NCBI GenBank assembly: GCA_018657475.1
Contig: JABHXC010000011.1
Location: 1 to 39,326, forward strand
Direction: 5' to 3'
Length of the DNA stretch: 39,326 nt
Origin: Candidatus Woesearchaeota archaeon
Lineage (GTDB): Archaea; Nanobdellota; Nanobdellia; Woesearchaeales; GW2011-AR9
Below, in pieces: positions 26,390-36,400 of the stretch. A program made the translations under genes and the position numbers. Every line of letters starts with the position of its first letter. Position 1 is the first letter of the stretch. The notes beneath the pieces were generated by a model, which did no database searches, had not been told where the DNA came from, and saw nothing but the letters and a program-made list of their open reading frames with translations.

Positions 26390-27673
26390 ATGTCAAAACC
26401 TGGTGATAGAGTAAAAGTTTCTGCAAAAGGACGTACTGAAGAAGGAATATTAATACCGTCTCCTGAAAAAGATGTTGTAATAATTAAATTAGATAATGGT
26501 TACAATATGGGTTTTAAGAAAAAAGATGTTAAAGAGATAAAAGTGCTTAAGAAAGGAGTTTCTTCTAAAACAGTAAAAAAGAAAATGGTTAAGAATAAAA
26601 GCTTGCCAACTATAGCTATCTTACACACTGGTGGGACTATTGCTTCTAAAGTAGATTACAGGACTGGTGGAGTGGCATCAGAATTTAGTCCAGAAGAATT
26701 AATATCATTATTTCCTGAATTATCTTCAATTGCTAATATTGAATCGGAATTAATTGCACAAATGTGGAGTGATGATTTGAGATTTTCTCACTTTACATTA
26801 ATTGCAAAAACTATTGAGAAGTATGTTAAGAAAGGTGTTGATGGAGTTATCATTGGTATTGGAACAGATAATTTGTCTGTTGCTTCAGCAGCTTTATCTT
26901 TTATAATTGAATCTTCACCAATACCAATTGTTTTTGTTGGTGCTCAAAGAAGTTCTGATCGAGGAAGTTCAGATGCTGCAATGAATTTAATTTGTGCTGC
27001 AGAATTTGCTAAATCTGATTTTGGTGGGGTTGCAATTTGTATGCATAATTCTTCTTCAGATAATTCTTGCGTTATTCTTCCTGCATGTAAAACATACAAA
27101 TTACATTCTTCTCGGAGAGATGCATTTCAAGCAATTAATGATTCTGCTTTAGCTTTAGTTGATTATAAAACTCGTAAAATCACTTGGAAGAAAAAGAAGT
27201 ATGTAAAAAGATCTGAAAAATTAGTTTTAAAATCTGGAATGGAAGATAAAGTTGGATTGTTAAAAGTTCATGTAAACATGCAACCTGAACAATTCTCTTT
27301 TTACAAAGGTTACAAAGGTTTAGTTATAGAAGGTACTGGGCTTGGTCACACTCCTGGACAAGTTCCTAATAATTTATGTAAAATTCATAAAAAGATTTAC
27401 CCTGCTATTAGGTCGTTAGTGGATTCTGGTTGTGTAGTTGTTATGACAACGCAATGTTTATTTGGATCTGTAAACATGAATGTTTATGATAAAGGTAGAG
27501 ATTTGCTAGAATTAGGTGTTATTTCTGGGAAAGATATGTTAGCGAACACCGCATTTGTGAAATTATCTTGGTTATTAGCTAATTATGCTAAAGATGTTAA
27601 AGAATTGGTTGGTAAAGATTTACGAGGAGAAATTAATTCTAACATATCATATGAGGAGGATTTTGTTAAATGA
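26390..27673 (+). CDS. gatD: Glutamyl-tRNA(Gln) amidotransferase subunit D
   Basis: IAILHTGGTIASKVDYRTGGVASEFSPEEL, asparaginase-type VIIGIGTDNLSVASAAL, FVGAQRSSDRGSSDAAMNL; N-terminal small beta domain. Confidence 0.93.
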   Translation: MSKPGDRVKVSAKGRTEEGILIPSPEKDVVIIKLDNGYNMGFKKKDVKEIKVLKKGVSSKTVKKKMVKNKSLPTIAILHTGGTIASKVDYRTGGVASEFSPEELISLFPELSSIANIESELIAQMWSDDLRFSHFTLIAKTIEKYVKKGVDGVIIGIGTDNLSVASAALSFIIESSPIPIVFVGAQRSSDRGSSDAAMNLICAAEFAKSDFGGVAICMHNSSSDNSCVILPACKTYKLHSSRRDAFQAINDSALALVDYKTRKITWKKKKYVKRSEKLVLKSGMEDKVGLLKVHVNMQPEQFSFYKGYKGLVIEGTGLGHTPGQVPNNLCKIHKKIYPAIRSLVDSGCVVVMTTQCLFGSVNMNVYDKGRDLLELGVISGKDMLANTAFVKLSWLLANYAKDVKELVGKDLRGEINSNISYEEDFVK

Positions 27674-27936
27674 GAATTGTTTTTGCTTTATTGTTGGTCG
27701 TTAGTGTTCTTTTAGTAGGTTGTACCACTGTTGTTCAAGTTGAAGAGCAATGTAATGTAGATAGTGATTGTATTGCAGCTACTTGTTGTCATGCATCTGC
27801 TGCAGTAAATGTTGATTATGCGCCTGATTGTGAGAACGCTATTTGTACTGCGGTCTGTGAACCTGGAACTTTAGATTGTGGACAGGGAAGTATAGCTTGT
27901 GTTAAGAATAAATGCTCCGTTGTTCTTAACGAGTAA
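27670..27936 (+). CDS. Small Cys-rich predicted lipoprotein
   Basis: MRIVFALLLVVSVLLVGC lipobox-like; many Cys after cleavage; overlaps the gatD stop by ATGA. Confidence 0.65.
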   Translation: MRIVFALLLVVSVLLVGCTTVVQVEEQCNVDSDCIAATCCHASAAVNVDYAPDCENAICTAVCEPGTLDCGQGSIACVKNKCSVVLNE

Positions 27937-27971
27937 AAACATTTAAATATTTCTTTTGTTTACTTACTCTT

Positions 27972-28187
27972 ATGTCTCGACTTTTTGTAGATCCAGTAGT
28001 AATTGATGATTATTTAAGAAGGGAGAGGAAAAAGCCAATTCAGGAAGAAATTCGAATACATGTTCCAATGCCTTATGGAAATCCAGAAGAGGATGAAAAA
28101 CGTGAGAAGCATCATTCAGGTGATTATAGGATTCCTCAAGATGATATTTATCGAGATGGTGTAACTATTATCTCTTTAGATGAATAA
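27972..28187 (+). CDS. Hypothetical protein, 71 aa
   Basis: ORF with TATA-like TTTAAATAT upstream; no family recognised. Confidence 0.45.
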   Translation: MSRLFVDPVVIDDYLRRERKKPIQEEIRIHVPMPYGNPEEDEKREKHHSGDYRIPQDDIYRDGVTIISLDE

Positions 28188-28221
28188 TTTTAAATAAAAT
28201 GTTAATTTTTTGAAGTTAAAA

Positions 28222-28542
28222 ATGGAAAGATTTTATTCGGAAAAAAGTTTTCAGATTTCAGATTTAGCTGCTTGTTATAAAGATAATATTACTCAGGATT
28301 CACTTTCTGATTATGATTCAAATCTTTCTTGTGATGTGGTTAACATTGTGCTGAAATTACTTTCTGACTGTGATCCAAATCTTTCTAGTGATACAGTTAA
28401 TACTGTACTGAGATTATCTTCTGAGTTTGATCCAAGTATTTCTTGTTGTGGGGATGAATCAGGGAGAAAAATCTCAAATGAAGATTTTGAAGCTCAATTA
28501 AATGAAATTGTGGTTTCTGATAGTTACTCTAGAAGTTTCTAG
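28222..28542 (+). CDS. Small protein with tandem 19-aa repeats
   Basis: LSDYDSNLSCDVVNIVLKL / LSDCDPNLSSDTVNTVLRL / SSEFDPSISCC; ATG at 28222 preferred over the TTG at 28210. Confidence 0.5.
   Translation: MERFYSEKSFQISDLAACYKDNITQDSLSDYDSNLSCDVVNIVLKLLSDCDPNLSSDTVNTVLRLSSEFDPSISCCGDESGRKISNEDFEAQLNEIVVSDSYSRSF
28303..28455 (+). repeat. 57-bp coding tandem repeat, 2 full copies plus a partial third
   Basis: CTTTCTGATTATGATTCAAATCTTTCTTGTGATGTGGTTAACATTGTGCTGAAATTA (28303-28359) followed by a diverged copy (28360-28416) and a partial copy. Confidence 0.75.
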
Positions 28543-28580
28543 GTAAATTTTTAAACAAGTTCTTTTCTTATTTGTTTTAT

Positions 28581-28664
28581 GCGAGGGTGGCAGAGTGGTC
28601 AAATGCGCTAGGTTGAGGGCCTAGTCCCTTAGTGGGTGCGCGAGTTCAAACCTCGTCCCTCGCA
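28581..28664 (+). tRNA. tRNA-Leu (GAG)
   Basis: Acceptor GCGAGGG/CCCTCGC, anticodon stem-loop TAGG-TTGAGGG-CCTA (anticodon GAG), long class II variable arm, T arm CGAG-TTCAAAC-CTCG. Confidence 0.95.
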
Positions 28665-28666
28665 TT

Positions 28667-30433
28667 TTATTTAACTGTAACACTTTTGGCTAAATTTCTA
28701 GGTTTGTCTGGATCACAACCACGTAGAACTGCAAGTTGATAGGCAAGAATTTGTAACGGAACTATTTGACAAATAGAATTGAACTCTTCAGCCTCTCTAA
28801 CTTTAATGAAAAAGTCAAAAATTTCATTATTATTTGGGCCAATACCAATAATGTAACCTCCGCGACTTTTAAGTTCCATTGCATTACTTAATATTTGTTT
28901 TTCTGTACTTTCTGAGGTTAACACAATACAGGGAACTCCTTTTTCAATTAAAGCAATAGAACCGTGTTTTAACTCTCCTCCGGCAAAACCTTCAGCGTGA
29001 ATATAAGATGCTTCTTTAATTTTTAATGCTGCTTCTAACGCTGTTGCAAATTGATCTCCCCTACCAATAATGTAAAGATCTTTAGCATATTGTAATTTTT
29101 CTGCAACTTTTTTAACATGGTCTCTCGTTGATAATGATGTGAGATAATATATATGTTTAATTAAGTCGTTTAGTTTTTCTTTACCTTCATCATAACTTCC
29201 AGCAAGTGCATGGGCAAGTAATGTTAAGATGGAGACTTGTGATGTATAACTTTTTGTTGAAAGTACGGCGATTTCTGGACCTGCTTGTTGAAGTAAAGAG
29301 TGGTCAGATTCACGCATAAGTGAGGAGCCCATAACATTGACAATCGATAATACTTTTGCTCCTTTAATTTTTGCAACTTTAATTGCTTCTAACAGATCTG
29401 CAGTTTCTCCAGATTGTGAAACGGCAATGACTAAAGTTTCTGGAACAATAAAGTGCTGATAATTTGGAAATTCTGAAGCTAAACATACATTAACATGCAA
29501 TTTTGCTATACTGGAGAATTTGTAACTTGCAGCAAGACAAGCATGATATGCAGTTCCACACCCAATAAAATAAATTCCTTTGGCATTTTTAATCGACTCA
29601 GCAATTTCTTTTATTATTTCTGGATTTTGTTGCATGGCTTTAGTAACAACATCTGCTTGTTCTGTGATTTCTTTTAATAAAAAGTGTTCAAACTTTCCCT
29701 TTTTTGCTTGTTCAACATCCCAAGCAATTGTGTCTACCTGTCTGTTTACTTCTTCATTTGATTTTAGATTGGTTGTTTTTAAGTAACCTTTACCAATCTC
29801 AACAAAATCCCAATCATGCAAATACATAACTTTCTTAGTATATTGCAGAAATGCTGGAATGTCTGAAGCAACAAAAAATTCATTATCACCAACGCCAATG
29901 ACTAAAGGTGATTCTTTTCTAACAACTATCATTTTGTGATGATCTGAACTCATAACAATAATCGCAAAACTTCCTTCCAACTGGTGGACAGTTCTTTTTA
30001 CAGCAGCATTAAGATTATTTTCTTTTGTTAAATAAAATTGAATAAGATTAGGAATGATTTCTGTATCTGTTTCACTGGAAAACTTAAACCCTTCTTGTTT
30101 AAGAAAAAGACGTAACTCTTGATAGTTTTCAATGATTCCATTATGGATCACTGCGATTTTTTCATTATTGGATAAATGGGGATGGCTATTTTCTTTTGAA
30201 ACTCCACCATGTGTTGCCCATCTTGTGTGGCCCATGGCCATTTTACTTTGGTCTTGAGGGAGTTCTTTTAAAACTTCTTTCACCCTTCCAATATCTTTTT
30301 TTACAACAAGACCATTTTGTGTATTTATTACAACACCACAAGAATCGTAACCACGATATTCTAACGTTTCCAAACCATCTTTCACAATCTTTGCAGGAGA
30401 TTTGTCTCCATAGTAACTAATTATTCCACACAT
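28667..30433 (-). CDS. glmS: Glutamine-fructose-6-phosphate aminotransferase (isomerizing)
   Basis: MCGIISYYGDKSPAKIVKDGLETLEYRGYDSCGV; two SIS domains; C-terminal NLAKSVTVK. Confidence 0.96.
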   Translation of the reverse strand: MCGIISYYGDKSPAKIVKDGLETLEYRGYDSCGVVINTQNGLVVKKDIGRVKEVLKELPQDQSKMAMGHTRWATHGGVSKENSHPHLSNNEKIAVIHNGIIENYQELRLFLKQEGFKFSSETDTEIIPNLIQFYLTKENNLNAAVKRTVHQLEGSFAIIVMSSDHHKMIVVRKESPLVIGVGDNEFFVASDIPAFLQYTKKVMYLHDWDFVEIGKGYLKTTNLKSNEEVNRQVDTIAWDVEQAKKGKFEHFLLKEITEQADVVTKAMQQNPEIIKEIAESIKNAKGIYFIGCGTAYHACLAASYKFSSIAKLHVNVCLASEFPNYQHFIVPETLVIAVSQSGETADLLEAIKVAKIKGAKVLSIVNVMGSSLMRESDHSLLQQAGPEIAVLSTKSYTSQVSILTLLAHALAGSYDEGKEKLNDLIKHIYYLTSLSTRDHVKKVAEKLQYAKDLYIIGRGDQFATALEAALKIKEASYIHAEGFAGGELKHGSIALIEKGVPCIVLTSESTEKQILSNAMELKSRGGYIIGIGPNNNEIFDFFIKVREAEEFNSICQIVPLQILAYQLAVLRGCDPDKPRNLAKSVTVK

Positions 30434-30549
30434 GATTGTTGTTATTTTTTAGAAACTGTTATTTAAGTGTTGTTAAACTTGAAAATGATTTTTTGAATCA
30501 GAGTTTTCTCATCCAAACTCTTATAAATCTTTACTTCATTTAATTGGTA

Positions 30550-31350
30550 ATGGCAGAATGGGAAATAACGCAATTGTCTAAGACAATTCCAAAGTTAGAT
30601 AAACCAATTTTAATTGAAGGACTTCCAGGGATAGGTAATGTTGGAAAAATTGCAGTTGATTTTTTAATAGAAGAATTGAAAGCTAAACCATTATGCAGTT
30701 TCTTTTCACATAAATTTCCTCATTCAGTTTTTGTAACACAAAATAATTTAATTGAGATGCCTAAAATTGAATTGTACTACAAAAAATCAAAAAATAAAAG
30801 GGATCTTCTCCTATTAACGGGGGACATTCAACCCATTGATGAAGAATCGGTTTATGGTTTTTGTGAAGAAATTATTAAACTTGCTCAAAAATACAATTGT
30901 ACTGAAATGATTACTACCGGGGGGATTGGGTTACAACAGGTTCCTGATAAACCTAAAGTTTATGTTACCGGAAATAATAAGGATTTACATAAGCAATACA
31001 CCGCAAAATCGTTAAAAGTTCAAAAAAATATTTTTGGAGTTGTTGGACCAATAGTGGGTGTTAGTGGAATTCTTTTAGGATTAGGACAAAAAAGAAACTT
31101 TCCAGGAGTTGCATTATTGGCTGAAACATTTGCTCATCCAATGTTTTTAGGAATAAAAGGAGCAAAAGAAATTCTTAGAGTTTTAGAAAGAAAACATAAA
31201 TTGGGTGTCGATGTAAAGAAGATGACTAAAGACATTATCAAAGTTGAAAAAGAATTAATGCAAAAGACTAATGATTTGGCAGTTGAACTTATGGCACACT
31301 CTCAAGCAGGTGCAAAAGCACAGAAAAAAGATGTAAGTTATATAGGTTAA
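30550..31350 (+). CDS. PAC2 family proteasome assembly chaperone-like protein
   Basis: PILIEGLPGIGNVGKIAVDFLIEEL, ITTGGIGLQQVPDKPKVYVTG, PGVALLAETFAHP. Confidence 0.83.
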   Translation: MAEWEITQLSKTIPKLDKPILIEGLPGIGNVGKIAVDFLIEELKAKPLCSFFSHKFPHSVFVTQNNLIEMPKIELYYKKSKNKRDLLLLTGDIQPIDEESVYGFCEEIIKLAQKYNCTEMITTGGIGLQQVPDKPKVYVTGNNKDLHKQYTAKSLKVQKNIFGVVGPIVGVSGILLGLGQKRNFPGVALLAETFAHPMFLGIKGAKEILRVLERKHKLGVDVKKMTKDIIKVEKELMQKTNDLAVELMAHSQAGAKAQKKDVSYIG

Positions 31351-31466
31351 ATGCACTTTTTTTAATATGTTTTATTAAAATCTTCTTTTTAACATTAAAA
31401 TTTAGTCATTTTATAGACGCTAACTACATGAGAACCTTTATAAATCGCTTAAATATACTTATGTTC

Positions 31467-33446
31467 ATGTACAAAAAGAGTTTGAGGGATGCTAGTAGTA
31501 CTTCTAAGATTTCTTTTTTTCCATCGAAAAAAGGGCAACTTACGATTTTTATCATAATTGGTATTTTACTTATTCTTGCAGTGGTACTTGTTTTCACATT
31601 ACAATCAGAATTGGCTACTTTTAAACCTGAAGAAGTAGCACCTACAGAAAAAGGTAGAGTTAACACATTTATCTCTGGCTGTATGGAAACTGTAGGTGAA
31701 GATGCATTGTTCTTGCTTGGCTTGCACGGTGGTTACATAGAAGTTCCCTCAACTCTTGCACAGGATGCAAGCCAGCATTTACGTTTATCTCCAGAAGAAG
31801 TTGTACCTTACTGGGCAGTTGGAGAACGGACAAATGTTCCTACACTATCAGAATTGAAACATGAACTTGACAGATATATTGAAGCTAATCTTAGAGAATG
31901 TGTTCAAAGTTTACAACCTTTTACTGAAAGTTATACAATTGTAGAAAAAAGTCCATTAACTTCTAACACACAAATTATTGATAATGGTGTTACTTTTAAT
32001 GTTCATTGGGATGTAGAAATTCACAATGCTGCAGATGATGTAATAAGTGAAATAATTAATCATGTAGCTGAATCTTCAATCAAACTTAAAAAAATTCATG
32101 AAACTGCTGCAGCTATAATTGAAGCTGAAATGCGTGAATTAAAATTAGAAGATATAACTCAAGATTTAATTGCTTTAGAACATCCTGATGTGCCTTTAGC
32201 AGGAATTGAATTTGGTTGTTCTACAAAAACTTGGAAGATAAGTAAAGTGAAATCTTCAATTCAGGATTTATTGCGGGTTAATTTGGCACAATTAAAAGTT
32301 GAAGGTACAGATTTTATTGAATATCCTAAAGAATTCCCATATTATGAAAATCATTATGCATGGTATGTAGGAAATAATCTTTCTGCACCTGGTATTGATA
32401 CACAATTCCATTATGATAATTCTTATCCATTTACATTTGATGTAACTCCCAGGGCTGGAACTTCTTTGAGAAGTGGACAATTAGGCGGAGATGGACCTTT
32501 AGTTTCTGCATTATGTATGCAAACGTGGAAATTTGTTTATGATGTTTCATATCCTGTTTTAGTTGATGTGATTGATATTGAAAATGATTACAGATTCAAA
32601 ATGGCTTTTACTGTACACTTAAACAACAACTTGCCTGATAGGAGTGAATATCTTCCAATACAACCAACATTATACGCAGCAACAGCTACAGATGAAGAAT
32701 ATTGTCAAGAAAGAACTATCCCTATGACGGTGTTTAGTTATGAACTGGTTGAAAATCTGAAAACAGGAGTTTATTCCAGAGAAGCTCTTGAAAATGTTGA
32801 ATTATCATTTACTTGTTTAAGGTATGGTTGTGATGTTGCAAAAACCCAATATGATTTTGCTGGTTTAGGGAGTGTGGCAGGAGTAAGAGCAAATTTCCCA
32901 TACTGCGCTGGTGGAATATTGCGTGGAGAAAAGGATGGTTATAAAGAAAATTGGGAACGTGTTTTAACAATTCCAAACAAACAAATTGAATTAGACTTAA
33001 CCCCGTTATTTAATTTCCCTGCTTCAGATATTAAATTTATTGAACATGATTTTGATGATTTAAACAGTACTACTGAATTAGAAGATGATAAAACTGTATT
33101 GGTCCAAATTAAATACACCAAGCCAGGTGAGAGTGATCCATTCCATGAAACGTCTCTTGCATTTTCATCTGCATTAGATGAAGAATTTATTGCTGAACAA
33201 AAACTTGAATTTTTAGGTAAAGCAGATTTTACTTATTACTTAGATATTAGTGTTTTAAACGATGATAACAATTTAATTGGTGGCTATAAAGGAGAATGGG
33301 AAGTTGATTGGGAATCTTTAGTAACAGCTAATGAATTAACATTTCATGTTGTTACAGATGAAAATGCCAATGATAATGATTTAATTGAACTTTTTACAGG
33401 TTTACCAACGGCTAGTAGTATGGTTCCAGTACCAGAATTAGAATGA
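31467..33446 (+). CDS. Large exported/membrane-anchored protein with KKGQLTIFIIIG N-terminal segment
   Basis: TATA-like CTTTATAAAT at 31436-31445 falls inside the ORF-track start, so initiation is likely at ATG 31461 or 31467; TM KKGQLTIFIIIGILLILAVVLVFTL, large ectodomain. Confidence 0.7.
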   Translation: MYKKSLRDASSTSKISFFPSKKGQLTIFIIIGILLILAVVLVFTLQSELATFKPEEVAPTEKGRVNTFISGCMETVGEDALFLLGLHGGYIEVPSTLAQDASQHLRLSPEEVVPYWAVGERTNVPTLSELKHELDRYIEANLRECVQSLQPFTESYTIVEKSPLTSNTQIIDNGVTFNVHWDVEIHNAADDVISEIINHVAESSIKLKKIHETAAAIIEAEMRELKLEDITQDLIALEHPDVPLAGIEFGCSTKTWKISKVKSSIQDLLRVNLAQLKVEGTDFIEYPKEFPYYENHYAWYVGNNLSAPGIDTQFHYDNSYPFTFDVTPRAGTSLRSGQLGGDGPLVSALCMQTWKFVYDVSYPVLVDVIDIENDYRFKMAFTVHLNNNLPDRSEYLPIQPTLYAATATDEEYCQERTIPMTVFSYELVENLKTGVYSREALENVELSFTCLRYGCDVAKTQYDFAGLGSVAGVRANFPYCAGGILRGEKDGYKENWERVLTIPNKQIELDLTPLFNFPASDIKFIEHDFDDLNSTTELEDDKTVLVQIKYTKPGESDPFHETSLAFSSALDEEFIAEQKLEFLGKADFTYYLDISVLNDDNNLIGGYKGEWEVDWESLVTANELTFHVVTDENANDNDLIELFTGLPTASSMVPVPELE

Positions 33447-36400
33447 AACGAAAAAGAAGGTTACAGTGGTTTGCAACACTAGCTATTATGCTATTCTTTA
33501 CTTTACCTTTAGCTACAGCTGTATCTATTTCTGGTGTTAGTGCTGTTGATGTTACTTCACATGCTGCAACGGTTGTTTGGGAAACTGATGAACCAGCTGA
33601 CAGTTTTGTTCAGTATACTGCTGATAGTGTAACCTTAACTGTTGGTGATGCTGATGCTGTTACTTCTCATGAAGTTGCTTTAACAAATTTACAGCCAGAA
33701 CAAGATTATACTTTTACTGTACAAAGTGGTGATGTAATAGATGAAAATGAATATGAGTTTATGACTTTAGCTGTTGATATTATACCTCCAACCATTGAAG
33801 TTGATGTTTCTGCTGTTATTTCTGGTACTCAAATAGATATTAATGGAACTACTGAAGCAGGGGCAACTGTTACAGTTTTAGTTAATAGTGAAGTAGCTTC
33901 GGCTACGACTGCGGATTTTGAAGGTTTGTTTTCTTTTACCGGCGTGTTTTTAGCTTCTGGTTTGAATGTAATGACATTTTCTTCTAAAGATGTTGCAGGA
34001 AATGAAAATAGTCTTGATGTAGAAGTTTTTGCTGACACTGATCGGCCACAAATTAATTTAACTCTCCCAGAAGTTGTTGAAGATACACAAATTAGAGTTT
34101 CTGCAACATTTTCTGAACCTGTAACTTATGATTTAGTTGTTAACAATCAATCACAAGAATCTGGTGAGGGAATTACACTTTCAACAACAGTTAGTTTACA
34201 AGAAGGAGAAAATTCAGGGGAGTTGTTTGCAACTGATGCAGCAGGTTTTACTACATCTGAAAGTTTTTCTATTCTTGCTGATACTCAGCCTCCAAGAGTT
34301 TCTGCAACTTTGGTTAAAGGTGGAGAATATTATGAAGGGCAAGCTGAATCTACAATTTCAGGAGAAACTGAACCTGGTGCAGAAGTTTATCTTTACACTT
34401 TTAGGCAAACTGGAACTGGTCAACAGCCAAACTTTGATCGTGCAAGAGAAAAAGTTACAGCAAATGCTGATGGGGAATTTACATTTGCTGATGTAGATTT
34501 TGAGAGTTTTAATTTACAGTTAGATGATCTTCGGCCACGTGAAGTGCCAACTGCATTATTGGACTTATCTGTATTTTCTTCAAGAGATTTGGAAGATGCA
34601 CAACAAAAAACATATTACATTTATTTAATTGCAGAAGATCAAACTGGTAAAACTGGTTATTGGGATACTTCAGTTACAGTACATACATGTTTCTCACAAA
34701 ACTTTGATTTTTCTCCTGAATCTTTAGCGGAATTTCAGGCTCCATTAAGATTAAATCCAACATTAATGGAACAAGGAAGACAAGAAGTTCAAGCAGTGTT
34801 TAAATTGAACTATCAAGGTTCAGGTGTTGCTGAAGATCCTGATGATACAACAACTGCATACCAAATTATTGATGTAGACTTTGAAAAAGCTTGTACTCAA
34901 ACAATGGTTGATGATGAAGATAATGTTGGTTGTCGATTATTTCCTACTAGCAGGCCAAACACGGTAGTTAGTTCAGATGAATCTTCAGTTTATTCTTCCT
35001 GGCAATTACATTCTGCTGAAGAGTTTAAAGAAAGGGATGAAGATTTATGGGATGATTTTACTAGCAAAAGGCAAGTAACTTTTCCTTTAAAGATGGTAGT
35101 AAGTTATCAGGAACGGATTGGTGATAATGAATGGGGAGAAACTAAATTTCAGTCTTCTTGTACTGACTTAAATTATTTTGTTGATATTCCTATTGAAAGT
35201 AGTGAATTAATTCCTGACTTTTTAGCTGATGAGGGAGTGGATGCATTAAATTGGACAATAAGTCAATTAGAAACTGTAAGGCCAATTTTAGAAAAAGCAA
35301 CAATAATTGCAGGAATTAGTTGTGTAACTTCTTGGTTAGGTAGAACTGTAGCAAGATGGGTAAGAATTTTTACTTCAAAAGTTGAAGGGTTAAGTGGGGC
35401 GATAGATCCTGATAGTGAATGTAAAGTTGATCAAAGTGGAATGTATTTAGAAAGTACAATAGAAGAATGGCGTGAAGCTGGACTTGAAAATATTCCTGCT
35501 GATTTGATATCTTTAGATGAAGCTTGTCCTTCCACAGCTGGTACTTGGAAATTTGAATCTGCATTAGATAAGGCATACAAATTTACTTGTGATAGAGCAT
35601 TTTGTAGGGAAGTTCCTGCTAGATGGACTGAAACTGAATCAGAAGAAAAAATTGGTAATGTTATTCTTAGTCAGCAGCAATGTGCAGTAACTGGTGGTGG
35701 GATTCCATTAGTTAGAAGAGAAAATTGTTTGGAATTAATTCAACAATCTAGTCCTGTAGGTGTTGACAGAGCTATTTATTCTGATACTGATACTGTTTGT
35801 TGGCAAGATCAAAATGGAATATTGTATCGGTATGATCAAAGTGAAGGAAAGCAAGATCCAGCGGATACACGGAGAAACATTTTTGTTTTAGAACCAATCA
35901 TTCCATTACTTGGTGATGTTGCATTGCCTTCTGAACCTTTGCGTGTTTATCAGCCACCTGGATCACAAGATTTCTTTGTTGGAAGAAATTTGAAATGTGA
36001 AGAGGTTTGTAGTAATCCACGTCGTGGAGGATTTAGTGCTGATACTAGTGGTGGAAGTAAAGGATGTTATCAGGAAAGAGAGATTGATGGAAGAACAACT
36101 TTAGTTGATGGTAATGGTAATCAATTAACTGGTAATAAATATGCTGCTGGTTACACTTCTGATTGTTTCTTAGGAGAAACAGGATTAGAACAGTGTGTTT
36201 GTATAGGAGAAGATATTGAAGATGAACCTCACAGGAATGATAAACATACATTACGTTCAGCAATTGAAGAAGAACCGTGGGTTTACAGGCAAGCACAACA
36301 ATATAGTGACAGTCATGGTGCTTATGGAACTTATTATTCTCCAATAAGATATTATGATGGAAGGGATTTTACTGGAGCGTTTGGAGCAAATTTCTTATTA

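Noticed and set aside
34137-34496. Plus-strand 119-aa ORF and minus-strand ORFs at 35370 and 36045 inside the giant surface gene
   Set aside because: Alternative-frame, low-complexity (Leu/Gln or His/Tyr-rich) translations of the real 1719-aa CDS.
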